A stretch of 64,000 nt of DNA from Verpa conica (lineage: Eukaryota; Ascomycota; Pezizomycetes; Pezizales; Morchellaceae): the NCBI GenBank assembly GCA_033030425.1, contig JAUFSD010000001.1, positions 682,001 to 746,000 of the forward strand, written 5' to 3'. The notes beneath the pieces were generated by a model. That model was not told where the DNA came from and did no database searches. It was given only the letters and a program-made list of their open reading frames with translations. This document shows, one piece after another, positions 24,101-35,518 of the stretch; the stretch's first letter is position 1, and every line of letters starts with the position of its first letter. The position numbers were made by a program, and so were the translations under genes.

Positions 24101-25538
24101 CTACTGAAAACCCTGCTGATCGGAAGAAGAAGATTGATAACGCGGGTCGCCGCCCGAACGAGAAGAAGAAGCAAAGGAAGACCTAGGTGGCGCACCGGCC
24201 ACAGAAGACGAAGAAGGAACAGGAGAGCCAGAAACGGAAATATTGGAGATGGGGACACCGCCCGCAACAGAAGACCCAGAAACAGAAGCAGCAGCACCAG
24301 AAAGAAGACCAAAAGGAGATGGAGTAATTGCGGCGCCGCGCATACTAAAGGACGAAGGGGTGGCACGTGGGCCGGAACGAGATAAAGGACAATTGGCAAA
24401 AACATGGCCACTCTGGCCGCAATACATACAAAGCAGGCAAAACGCCTGTTTTGCCTCGGGGGAAAGAGGACCACGGGGTTGACCAGCAGGACGGGGGACG
24501 AAAGCACTGAGATTCATGGGAGCCAAACCTCCAGGGGCGAATGACGGATGGTAGCCAGAACTGGCAACGGGGGCAGGAGCAGAAGCGCGGGGGGCAGGTT
24601 GATGTTGGAAGTTTCCGAAGGACCTTGGCCCCTCTTCTCTTCCTTGCGAACACGGAGGTCATTATCCACAACAAGAAGGTCGGCGACGTAGAGATCGAAC
24701 GTGGCTGCACCATGGGCATCAACAGGGACGCGGCGACCGACAAGTTGGTCCTTCATTTCCTCGGAGACCCTCCCGCTGCCTCTCTTGGCGGAGCTCATCG
24801 TACCCAAGGTCTGCCATGATGCGACGGAAGTCAGCGAGATAGGAGGAGAAGTCCTTGTTTTTCTGTTTGAGGTTGTGGAGTTCCCTCCTTGCAGTTCCAT
24901 GAGGATCAGGTCGGCGAAGGCAGAGTTCAAGACGGTGATGAGAGCTTCAACGTTGGCGAAGTCAATTCCAGTGGCAGTTGCATAAGGAGTACTTGGTTCA
25001 AGGCGACTCCCTCCAGACGGTTAAAAGCATATCCGACTTTGGCGGCTTCATTGGAAAAACGATCGGCATTGTTACGGAGTTTATTGCGAAGTTGGGCGAC
25101 AAAGGGTTTCAGGGCCGCGCGGTTACCATTGAACATTGGAGGGTCAGGGATTTTGTCAGATCTTCTGGGGGCGACGGGGTCAGTGATATCGAGGAGGTGG
25201 AGTTGGAATTCTCCTCCTTCCGCGGCGGTTCGGGCTGCACGAAGATCGTTTTCCAAGCTGGTTACTCGGTGAGCAAGAACGGTGTTGGCGGTGGTAAGAC
25301 GTTGGGCGGTTTCTTCAGCGGTGACGATGGCTTCCTCGGCATTGTTGAGGCTGGCTTGTGCCTCCGTAGCCGCTTGAAGGTGTCCGTTTCTTTCGTTGCG
25401 GAGTCGGATGTTGTTTTCCTGGAGTTTGGCTGCATACTGCAGAAGATTGGCGTGGAACTGGGCGGCGTCGGTGTTATAGGCGGTGGTAAAATCATCGAGG
25501 GTAGCTGGGAGGCGAAATGCCGGAGGGTCGGGGGCCAC
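24101..25538 (-). pseudogene. Gag of gypsy element 1, frameshifted
   Basis: Three overlapping frames (25538-24927, 24930-24514, 24526-24101) carry one gag. The first has coiled-coil heptads and a capsid-like P-D-P-P-M-F-N-G-N-R motif. The last has a zinc knuckle C-M-Y-C-G-Q-S-G-H-V-F-A-N-C (CX2CX4HX4C). Two indels, near 24928 and 24520, separate them. The true start is uncertain; an ATG near 25551 lies in another frame. Confidence 0.85.
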
Positions 25539-25582
25539 TACTGGCAGACATTGGTACAGTGTTGTTGGGTAGGCTTGAAGGG

Positions 25583-25593
25583 ACGCAACGTAG
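25583..25593 (-). promoter_or_regulatory. Putative self-primer binding site of gypsy element 1
   Basis: Directly after the 5' LTR (minus strand) the sequence reads CTACGTTGCGTCCC. It lacks the TGG expected for tRNA priming. Its ACGTTGCGT is the exact complement of ACGCAACGT inside the same LTR (25742-25750), which lies about 35 nt after a TATA-like CATATAAG. This matches the arrangement of Tf1-type self-priming; that it works so is inference. Confidence 0.55.
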
Positions 25594-26242
25594 TGTGGCG
25601 GGGCGGTTGGGATGGTATGGTAAAGCCTGAGGCAACGGGACGGTGACAGCGACTAAGACGGCGACAATGAACGGTGTTATGGCAAAAGATATTACAAGTG
25701 AAAAACTCTGTAATATTTCTTTACTAGACAATATAAACAAGACGTTGCGTGCTAAGAAAATCCTGGGCGAGGCCCCTCCTTATATGTTTCCCCTATTTCT
25801 TCCCTTCTTCTCTGCTTCCAAAATAACCTTAACGCCAAAGAAAACTTTTTCACTCCAACTAAATTTCCCCCACTGTTTCTGTTGGATATGTCATATCCAA
25901 CAGAAAGGTATCTTTCCCATACAAACCGCATACAAAGTGTACAAAGAGCTCCTGGGGTCATACGATAACGTTACGTAAATTCCGAAACTACCACGAGGGG
26001 CCGTCGGCCCGGAGAACCTTATTGCCAAAGACACAAACCCCCATCAACCTCGCGTGCGCGGATACGAGCCTTCCTGCGCCCATTATTCCCTTTCCGTTAA
26101 ATTGCTCACAATGCGCGCATTCAATCGACTCGATCGCCGAGTGGGGGCGAGGTCGAAGGTGACTCTCTTACTGGGGTGTGGTCCGGTTTTGGTCTTGTTT
26201 CGTGCGACGGTGGCGTTGGTATCCTCGGAGCTGCCCGCGACA
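25594..26242 (-). repeat. 5' LTR of gypsy element 1 (649 bp)
   Basis: Begins TGTGGCGGGGCGG and ends GCCCGCGACA, with TSD TAAAT following at 26243. TATA-like sequence on the minus strand is at 25779-25786, and the probable RNA start region with ACGCAACGT at 25742-25750. Confidence 0.95.
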
Positions 26243-26370
26243 TAAATTAGTGGTATTTTATAAGTATCTGCTTTATTATTGTATTTTAATAGAATCACTC
26301 TTGTTTACTCTATTTGAAACATTTCAAATTTCTATATTTGCTTCCACTGGTTATACTGTAAATAAGATGC

Positions 26371-26640
26371 TTTCACGGAACAATTGGAGGAACAAAAGTA
26401 GGTCGCTTGGCAACTCATGCAAGAAAAGACTAGGATAGGAGGATGGCGTGATTAAGGAACAAAGAAATTGTGTAAAAAAGATTGCCTGTATAAATAGAGA
26501 GCGTTGCTCCCTTCCTGTAGTGATTTCTCTATTTCTTTCTTTACGCAACGTTTCTTATGCTGCGACCGAGCTTCGCTCGGTTACGGCTACCACTATCGGA
26601 TCCTCCATTCTTACGACTCTAGAGTTATAGCAAACCTTTG
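26371..26640 (+). repeat. Diverged single LTR related to gypsy element 2, plus orientation
   Basis: It begins TTTCACGGA like the element-2 LTR on its coding strand. It shares ACTCATGCAAG, then GTATAAATAGAGAGCGTTGC (about 26487), then TTTACGCAACGT (26540-26551), a GC hairpin (CCGAGCTTCGCTCGG) at the position of the element-2 hairpin, and GCAAACCTTTGG. The 3' end is unclear, somewhere between 26640 and 26738. No partner LTR or TSD found, so it is a solo LTR or the left end of a disrupted element. Confidence 0.65.
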
Positions 26641-26738
26641 GGCGCGCTGAGACTCTATTTTACGGCAATACTGGGCACGTCGGACGGGAGTTGTTGAAGC
26701 AAACCTTCGGGCGCGCTGTAACTTCTTTGTCGACCCAA

Positions 26739-29700
26739 TGTGACGATCTAACCATCGTTATGACTAGTCTCAAGTACCTCTCCATATAGAGACACCTAAG
26801 GATCTCCCTTGAGGGATAGGACTAGCTATCCTATTCCGGTCAATAGATACTAAGGAAAGCCGTTACTATGATAGCCCGATCCCTAAGCGAGCTGGCGAGC
26901 TCCTAGGACGGAGTGAAGCTCACCGTCGACGGTATGCGACAGAGACCAGAGTAATGCGTCTGTAGTCTATAGCTACGGGAGATACTAGTGCAACGAGACT
27001 GAAGCAGTTGCCTCCATGAACAGAGTTAAGCTCCTGTTCCTCTAGGAGGAATAACAATGGCTTCGCTGATGGCCAACCTTATGAGAGGCTGAGAGCCGTG
27101 AGATGAGAGCAAAGCTATGCTTAGTAGTTAGGGCCGCCAGCAAAATTAATAATTAACCTGGCGGCTGTGACGATCTAACCATTGTCATGACTAGTCTCAA
27201 GTACCTCTCCATAGAGACACCTAAGGATCTCCCTTGAGGGTTAGGACTAGCTATCCTATCCCGGTCAATAGATACTAAGGAAACTCATTACTATGATAGC
27301 CCGATCCCTAAGCGAGCTGGCGAGCTCCTAGGTCGGAGCGAAGCTCACCGTCGTCGGTATGCGACAGAGACCAGAGTAATGCGTCTATAGCTTATAGCTA
27401 CGGGAGATACTAGTGCAATGAGACTGAAGCAGTTGCCTCCATGAACAGAATTAAGCTCCTGTTCCTCTGAGAGGAATAACAACAGCTTCGCTGATGGCCA
27501 ATCTTATGGGAGGCCGAGAGCCATGAAACAAGAGCAAAGCTATGCTTAGTAGTTAGGGCCGCCAGCAAAATTAATAATTAACCTGGCGGCGTCACGAATC
27601 AAACCATACGGGGCTATGCCTTGTGCTTCGCCCTAAGGTCCTTATGGATCAAGATTACCTCTCCGCCACGTCTCCAAGTTGGACTAGGAACGTGGGAAAG
27701 GAATCTAAGCAACGGCAGGAATCTCCAGTAGGTTACCCTACCTAGGGGACTCTGTGTTTTCTAACACCCCCGAGGTGCCCCACTGTGCCACCCGCCGTTT
27801 GCAGAGGGGGCCCCCCTGAGTTGCTGATTCCCTAACAAAAAGACAAGTTTTGGACCCCAAAAATAACCCCAAAACCGTCAGGAAAATTCGTCCAACCAAA
27901 CCAAACTCGGAGGGTATATGGGAGACAATGCTGCGAATCCATAGGTGCAATCGGATTTGAAATCGGACCATTTTAGCAATAGTTACAGAGCTTTTAGTAA
28001 CCAACGCTTTTTAGTCGCTAGTCTATCGACCCCGCTAGTTCTTAGGGGCGCTCTAGACTCAGTTGATTTCCAAGCGCGGAGGAATTGTTCCCCCGCTTCT
28101 TGGCAGCTTGCTCGCAATCAAAATCATAGCTTAAACCCGTCCTTCCTCCAGGACAATTATTCTTGCTAGTCAACGAACAACCGTTGTTCAGAGACCCTCA
28201 TACTCTTTGCTAAAGACGTTTGTCTTCCTCTGGGAAGCAGAGCCTTTTAAAGTCTTTAGTTATCTATCTATTAAATTCTTATTCCTGTTTTGCCTAGGGA
28301 CTGTCGACCTTCCGTGTTGACGAGCGGTTCTAAGCCTCGCTGCTGAAGCTTCTCGTCTGAAAGGGAGGTTGTTGGTTTTATTTGGTACGGCAGTACTCCT
28401 CTGGGAGTGCCCCCGTTACAGCGGCGTCACAAATCGAACCATACGGGGCTACGCCTTGTGCTTCGCCCTAAGGTCCTTATGGATCAAGATTACCTCTCCG
28501 CCACGCTCCAGGTTGGACTAGGAACGTGGGAAGGGAATCTAAGCAACGGCAGGAATCACCAGTGGGTTACCCTACCTTGGGGACTCTGTGTTTTCTAACA
28601 CCCGCGAGGCGCCCCACTGTGCCACCCGCCGTTTGCAGAGGGGGCCCCCCTGAGTTGCTGATTCCCTAACAAAAAGACAAGTTTTGGACCCCAAAAATAA
28701 CCCCAAAACCGTCAGGAAAGTTCGTCCAACCAAACCAAACTCGGAGGGTATATGGGGGACAATGCTGCGAATCCATAGGTGCAATCGGATTTGAAATCGG
28801 ACCATTATAGCAAAAGTTACAGAGCTTTTAGTAACCAACGCTTTTTAGTCGCTAGTCTATCGACCCCGCTAGTTCTTAGAGGCGCTCTAGACTCAGTTGA
28901 TTTCCAAGCACGGAGGAATTGTTCCCCCGCTTCTTGGCAGCCTGCTCGCAAAGAAATTCATAGCTTAAACCCGTCCTTCCCCCCAGGACAACCATTCTTG
29001 CTAGTCAACGAACAACCGTTGTTCAGAGACCCTCATACTCTTTGCTAAAGACGTTTGTCTTCCCCTGGGAAGCAGAGCCTTTTAAAGTCTTTAGTTTGCA
29101 ACCCTTAAAAATCCTTATACCTGTTTAGCCTAGGGACTGTCGGTCTTCCGTGTTGACGAACGGTTCTAAGCCTCGCTGCTGAAGCTTTTCGTCAGAAAGG
29201 GTGTAACGGGGGCACTCCCAGGGGAGTACTTGTAACGGGGGCACTCCCAGGGGAGTACTGCCGTACCAAATAAAACTAACAACCTCCCTTTCAGACGAGA
29301 AGCTTCAGCAGCGAGGCTTAGAACCGCTTGTCAACACGGAAGGTCGACAGTTCCTAGGCAAAACAGGAATAAGGATTTTAATGGATAGATAACTAAAGAC
29401 TTTAAAAGGCTCTGCTTCCCAGGGGAAGACAAACGTCTTTAGCAAAGAGTATGAGGGTCTCTGAACAACGGTTGTTCGTTGACTAGCAAGAATGATTGTC
29501 CTCGGGGGAAGGACGGGTTTAAGCTATGATTTTGATTGCGAGCAGGCTGCCAAGAAGCGGGGGAACAATTCCTCCGTGCTTGGAAATCAACTGAGTCTAG
29601 AGCGCCCCTAAGAACTAGCGGGGTCGATAGACTAGCGACTAAAAAGCGTTGGTTACTAAAAGCTCTGTAACTATTGCTAAAATGGTCCGATTTCAAATCC

Positions 29701-30527
29701 GATTGCACCTATGGATTCGCAGCATTGTCCTCCATATACCCTCCGAGTTTGGTTCGGTTGGACAAATTTTCCTGACGGTTTTGGGGTTATTTTTGGGGTC
29801 CAAAACTTGTCTTTTTGTTAGGGAATCAGCAACTCACCCTCTGCAAACGGCGGTACAGTGGGCGCTCGAAGTGTTAGAGAACACGGAGTCCCCTAGGAAG
29901 GGTAACCCACTGGTGATTCCTGCCGTTGCTTAGATTCCTTTCCCACGTTCCTAGTCCAACCCTGGGACGCGGAGAGTGATTTTGATCCATAAGATTTAGC
30001 GAAGCACAAGGCATAGCCCCGTATGGTTCGATTCGTGACACCGCCAGGTTAATTATTAATTTTGCTGGCGGCCCTAACTACTAAGCATAGCTTTGTTCTT
30101 GTTTCATGGCTCTCGGCCTCCCATAAGATTGGCCATCAGCAAAGCTGTTGTTATTCCCCTTAGAGGAACAGGAGCTTAACTCTGTTCATGGAGGCAACTG
30201 CTTCAGTCTCATTGCACTAGTATCTCCCGTAGCTATAAGCTACAGACGCATTACTCTGGTCTCTGTCGCATACCGACGACGGTGAGCTTCGCTCCGTCCT
30301 AGGAGCTCGCCAGCTCGCTTAGGGATCGAGCTATCATAGTAATGACTTTCCTTAGTATCTATTGACCGGAATGGGATAGCTAGTCCTATCCCTCAAGGGA
30401 GATCCTTAGGTGTCTCTATATGGAGAGGTACTTGAGACTAGTCATGACGAAGGTTGGATTGTCATAAAGGGAGGTTGTTGGTTTTTTTTTGGTACGGCAG
30501 TACTCCCCTGGGAGTGCCCCCGTTACA
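26739..30527. mobile_element. Foldback-like complex of inverted A/B repeats
   Basis: Two units are arranged A-A-B-B-B'-A', the primes inverted. A copies: 26739-27165, 27166-27590, and inverted 30041-30464. B copies: 27591-28420, 28426-29201 (truncated), and inverted 29231-30040. A remnant of the B end occupies about 30466-30527. Thus A+B (27166-28420) and its reverse complement (29231-30464) form arms of about 1.2 kb separated by about 0.8 kb. B has LTR-like ends (TGTAACGGGGGCACTCCC and CGTGACA). Each A ends in a hairpin with 8-bp arm GCCGCCAG. A 29-bp B-end fragment is duplicated at the centre (29202-29230). No protein domain is visible; frames shared between copies reflect duplication. Confidence 0.8.
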
Positions 30528-30936
30528 CCCAAACCTCGTTCAGGTGCCTTTCGGGGAGTTGTGTCCACATCAGCAAACTTGAAGGTTTCTCTCAAATGCA
30601 TCTGATGCATCTGAGGCTTAGGATACAGTTGGTAGAATTTGACGATCAGGAGACGGAATATGTTTCAGAGACACTCGGCTAGCTGTCAGAGCTCTCAGGA
30701 GAGCCCCGAAGGCTCCCATAGTTGCCTCTAGAGGCGTCAGGAGATGTCTGAAGACTCTATAGTAGTCTCTGGGGGGGAGCTTGCTAGTCATGCTGGCAGT
30801 CACGCTGGGAGTCACAGTTCGGAGTTTTTAAATATTTATTTATTTTACTATGTACATTTTCTAGTCTATATACAAAATACTGCTGCTTCGCCTCCCCTGC
30901 CTGCCCCCCCCTGCTTGCCTGCTGCCTGCTGCCTGC
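30528..30936. other. Spacer between the foldback complex and the minisatellite
   Basis: No gene seen. It includes AATGCATCTGATGCATCTGA near 30595 and several AG-rich words (GTCAGGAGATGTCTGAAGAC) that reappear loosely near 37730-37760, on the other side of gypsy element 2. Confidence 0.4.
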
Positions 30937-31440
30937 TGTCACGCTGGGAGTCGTCTGGTGGTCACGTCGAGGGGTAGGACACGGGGGGTTCGTACCGCCA
31001 CAGGTAGGTTGTTCACTTGGTAGCCCGGAGGCTGCTGGGGGTCCTGGAGGGGTCCTAGGGGAGGTGCTGCTGCTGCTGTCGCGTTGGGGGAGGGGTCCTG
31101 CTGCTGCTGCTGCTGCTGCGCTGGAGGTCCTCTGGGAGTCACGTCAACACGTCGGACATGGAGTGTTCGTACCTGGACCAGTAGGTTGTTCGCTTGGTGG
31201 CCCGGAGGCTGCTGGAGTCTTGCTGGAGGTCCTGGGGGGGGTCTGCTGCCTGCTGCTGCGCTGGGTGTCAGCTCGAGGTCCAGTCGACGCGTCGGACAAA
31301 GGGTGTTCGTACCTGGACGGGTAGGTTATTCTCTTGGTGGCCCGAAGACTGCTGAAGGCTGCTGGAGCCTTGCTGGGGGTCCTGGAGGGGTTTTGCTGCA
31401 GCTGTCGCGCTGGGGGTTCTCTGGGGATCACATTGACGTG
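30937..31440. repeat. GC-rich minisatellite, unit about 140-180 bp, interrupted by gypsy element 2
   Basis: Imperfect tandem units contain ACGTCGGACA, GTTCGTACC, GGTAGGTTGTTC, CTTGGTGGCCCGGAGGCTGC and runs of GCTGCTGCT. The shared TTCGTACC lies at 30989, 31166 and 31306. The next unit is split by gypsy element 2 and resumes at 37243 (TTTGTACC at 37262). Within units, (CTG)n stretches are expanded. Confidence 0.85.
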
Positions 31441-31806
31441 TTTCAAGAGGGACAGTGCGAGGACAGCGTGGCCACAGGATACAACTAACTCGATGGCAAG
31501 GTAACTATCCGTTACAAGCAAAATACCAAAGGTTTGTGGAGTAAGAAGTGGTTTCAGCGATCGCGAAGCGATGGAACAGCAGAGAGGCAGCGGCGAAAAA
31601 AGTTTGTATTGAATCTAACTGAAGAGACGTTGCGTAAAGAAAGAAGAAGAAAACTATTACAGAGAGGAAGCAACGCTCCCTATTTATACCAAAAATCCCC
31701 ACTTGTACAATGCCTTTGTTCCCTTCCTCGACACCTGTTACCCTGCCTCCCTCCTTGCATGAGTCACGATGAGACTCACCCTGGCGCCCCTGATCAATCC
31801 GTGAAA
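31441..31806 (-). repeat. 3' LTR of gypsy element 2 (366 bp)
   Basis: TTTCAAGAGGGACAG... to ...CAATCCGTGAAA. It differs from the partner LTR by A/G, C/T, A/G, A/G at four sites. The minus strand carries a TATAAATA box followed by an inverted repeat around GTTGC. Confidence 0.95.
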
Positions 31807-34800
31807 GTAGCCCCCCCTTTTAGTCGCGAGCTCCTGCGAGGCTTCAAATCCCAGGGTCCTGGTTTGTTGGAGTATTGCCGATGGAAGGCGTCCACTGCTG
31901 CTGTTTCCTCATGATACGAAGCAGGTTCCCAGGAGGGTTGGTAATAGCCGGTCCACTTGACGTAGTAACTCGGGCTTCCCCGAATTATTTTGGAGTCTAG
32001 AATTTCTTCTACCTCCCATTCCTGTTCCCCTTGAGTAACTATGGGTGGTGGAGGAAGTTGTGTCTGTCCTGGCAAGGGGTCTGAGGCGGAGGGTTCCAGA
32101 AGGGAGACTTGAAATACTGGATGATTTGGCATGGTTTTGGGTAGTTCAATCTCGTAGGCGTAGGGGCTAACAACCTTCTTAACGCGGTAGGGGCCCGCTT
32201 TCTTCCAATCGAGCTTCCTAGAGTTTCTGGTGGTGCGAATGTTCTTTAAGGATACAAAAACCATGTCCCCTGGTTGATACCGAGGGGCGGGTGTCCTATG
32301 CGCATTTGTGTACTGTTCTTGCTTGTCCTGCGCGGTTCTCATTTGTGTTCGTAACCATTCATGCAGTTCCGTCATCCGCGAGGCGAAGTCCCTTGCATCC
32401 AGTTCCGGGGCAGTCCGTCCTTGGGACGTGAGGCTTACTTGGAAGCGAGGGTGAAATCCGTAGTTGGCGAAAAAAGGAGTGATCTTGGTAGTTTCTGATA
32501 AATGATTATTGGCTGCGAACTCTGCCATAGGTAGCCACTCACTCCAATCGTCCTATTGGTAGGATATATAAGCGCGGAGGTACTGTTCCATAATTGCGTT
32601 CATCCTTTCTGTTTGTCCGTCTGTTTCTGGATGATATGCGGTTGACATGCGTGCTTCGATCTTCAGGTGTTGACACAGGGCTTTCCAGAATTTTGCGGTA
32701 AACTAGGTTCCTCTATCGGAGGTGACATGCGTAGGAAGGCCGTGAAGTTTCCAGACGTTGTGGAGGTACAGTTTGGCTACTTGTCCTGCGTCGGTTGTAG
32801 TGTGACAAGGAATTAGGTGCCGCATCTTGGACAGTCTGTCCACTACCACTAATATGGCGTCGAACCCGTTGCTTTCCGGTAGGCCGGTAACAAAGTCCAT
32901 TGACACTTCCCTCTACGGTTGTTCTGGAATGGGTAGGGGACGGAGGACTCCATACTTGCCGTGTGTATTGGACTTGCTTCTTTGGCAGGTGTGGCAGTTT
33001 TTTGTGTACCTTCCGATGTACTCGCGCATTTTTGGCCAGAAGTACTGGCGGCTAACTAGTTCGAAGGTTTTTTCTCTGCCTGGGTGCCCTGCTGCTGGCG
33101 CGTCGTGATGTTCCTTAAGAATATGCAGGCGAAGGGGATCGTAATCAGGTATGTATAGGCAGTTTCGATAGTAGAGAAGTCCGTTATTCCCTGAGCACTC
33201 GGCTAGAGATATCTCTGAGGATTTCTTTTCCCCTTTGGCTAACATTCCTAAAATCTTTTGTGGAAATGGATCAGTTTTCTGTGCTTCTTGTATCAATTCT
33301 GCCAAGGAAACGGTCATTTCAGCGGGTTCATTTGACAAAGTACCCGCCAACAAACTTAGCTTAGGATCCAAATTTTCCTTTTTCAACACTGTCTGACTTT
33401 GGTGTTGAATTCTTTCATCCCCCTCTCCAGGGAGGTCTCCTGATCTCCTTGTCAATGCGTCCGGCTTTCCTCCTTGTTTCTCTGGTCGGTATGTAATTAC
33501 AAAATTGAAGCGCGAAAGGTATTCGGCCCATCGTGCTTGTCTTCGATTGAGATTTTTGGTAGTCATAAAGTATTCCAGATTCTTATGGTCCGATATGACT
33601 GCGATGGGAAAGGCGGCCCCTTCCAGTTCTGGTCTCCACTCTTCGAAACTTCTAATGATCGCTAACAGTTCCTTGTTGTAGATTTCGTAGTTACATTCGG
33701 CTGGAGAGTGTTTCTTAGAGAAGAATGCCACAGGGTGTAAAATTCCTTGACTATCTTTTTGGGATAGCACTCCCGCGGAAACGTAATCGGAGGCATCTGT
33801 TTCTACTACGATTGGTTTCTCTGGGTCGAAGTGTATTAGAACCGGTGCTGAGGTGAAGGCTACTTTCAATGTATCGAACGCTAGTTGGTGGTCGTTCGTC
33901 CAAATAAAGGGGACATGTTCTTTAGTTCCTGGTTCCCTTTTTGACAAAGCGGTAAGGGGAGCGGCAAGTTTGGAAAAGTCTCTGATGAAGCGTCTGTAAA
34001 AATTGGCAAAGCCCAAAAATGCTTGTAGGTCTTTAAGATTTTTGGGTCGTGTCCAGTCCATAACTGCTGATACCTTCTTTGTATCCATGCTGATACCTTC
34101 AGGGGATATAACCAGTTCTAAGTATGTTGTCTTCTGGCAGTGGAACTCGCACTTTTCAGGTTTTAGGAGTACTCCGTTGTTACTTAAAGTTTGTAGCACC
34201 TTCCTGACGTGTACCTTGTGTTCCTCGAGGGTGTCACTGTATATGAGAATATCGTCTAAGTAGGCGGTGCAAAATTGGTCCAGGTATTCCCTTAGGCAGT
34301 CGTTAACGAAATGTTAAAAAGTAGCGGGGGCGTTGGTGAGTCCGAAAGGCATGACCGTGTATTCGTAGTGGCCGTACCTGGTTCTAAAAGCTGTCTTCCA
34401 CTCTTCCCCTAGGGCTATGCGTATTTGGTTGTAGCCCATACGGAGGTCCAGTTTGGTATACCATTTCGCTTTTGCAAGTCTGTCCAGTGTTTCCCGTATG
34501 AGCGGTAAGGGGTACCGATTCTTGATGGTTACCTCATTCAACCCTCGGTAGTCGACACAGAGTCGGAGTGACCCGTCCGCTTTCTTCACGAAGAGCACTG
34601 GAGATCCTGCTGGTGACGCGCTATCTCTAATAAACCCTTTGGCCATATTGTCTTCGATGTATTCCTTAAAAACTATGAGTTCTTCTCTGGACATGCCGTA
34701 GAGGGGGCCGAACGGGGGTTCTTTTCCTTCTTTCAAGGGGATCTTATGGTCGTAGGGTCGTCGTGGAGGCAGATTTTTGGAAAGCTTTTCATCAAACATG

Positions 34801-35350
34801 TCCAAGTATTCGTGATACTCTGTTGGAATCTTCTGTTTCCACTCTTCCTTAGAGGTTTTGTGGTCGACGATCTTATTTATTTCGTAGAGTGAGAGTGAGA
34901 ATACTTGAACGTTTCTTTTCCTGGAAAGTCTGCAAAATGCAGCGGAGCCTATGAGGTGAATCTTTGTTTTGTCCGGTGGGGGAATTCCTGGGGATACAAC
35001 GGGCACACGAGATGAAGTACAGTTCTTTTGGCAGAACTTCGACCCAAACTTGACATAGTTATGTTTAAAACAAAGGGAAACATCATGGTGTTTGAGCCAA
35101 GGAATGCTTAGGACCAGAGGGTATTGTCCTAACGTTGTTACGAAAAATGGGGCGTGCTCCCTATGGGATTTGATGGATAGACCAAGATGTGCAAGATGTG
35201 TAATTTGGCCAGAGGATACTGGTCGTCCGTCGATAACCTCCAACTCCCTTGGAGTTTTAAAAGGTGTTAATTAAAGTTGATGGTGGCGTGCAAAGGTTTC
35301 ATCGATAAAAGCGAATCCAGAGGCCCCAGTGTCAATCAATGCATGAGTTT
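31794..35350 (-). pseudogene. Pol of gypsy element 2, one frame with about five stop codons
   Basis: Protease motif I-D-T-G-A-S lies near 35325, then a stop at 35271-35273. The frame continues through the protease end (Y-P-L-V-L-S-I-P-W), reverse transcriptase ([11 protein letters not shown]; catalytic Y-L-D-D near 34255), RNase H, integrase zinc finger (H-H-D-A...G-H-P, C-H-T-C), integrase core (S-M-D-F-V-T-G-L-P), GPY/F-like module and a chromodomain (E-W-E-V-E-E-I-L-D ... Y-V-K-W-T-G-Y) near 31900-32010. Further stops are at 34314-34316, 32913-32915, 32703-32705 and 32553-32555. There is no indel among them. The frame ends 13 nt inside the 3' LTR. Confidence 0.9.
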
Positions 35351-35518
35351 GAATGGTTTTTATATTGTTTGAAAGAGTACAAGAAATAACCAAATGTTCC
35401 CCATCCAATTTATCCTCCACATTGATGTCTGACACTGAAAACCCGGAAATAAAAAACGTAGAAATTGTAGAAACCTTACAAGGTCCTAGAGTAGAGCCAC
35501 CTGGCTGCCCTAGGACTG

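Larger units (their letters stand above)
19780..26242 (-). mobile_element. Ty3/gypsy chromovirus 1, full length but frameshifted
   Basis: A 6463-bp element bounded by LTRs at 19780-20426 and 25594-26242, both TG..CA, with a perfect 5-bp target duplication TAAAT (19775-19779 and 26243-26247). Transcription is on the minus strand. The LTRs differ only by a few single-base changes and short indels, so the insertion is young. Yet gag and pol are broken by several frameshifts, so the element cannot make complete proteins itself. Order is gag, protease, RT, RNase H, integrase, chromodomain, typical of fungal chromoviruses. Confidence 0.95.

Noticed and set aside
27738..29933. Similar 74-94-aa frames on both strands repeated in the B units
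   Set aside because: They recur because the DNA is duplicated; both strands are open in the same place, there is no domain, and frames shift between copies. I see no sign of protein-level selection.
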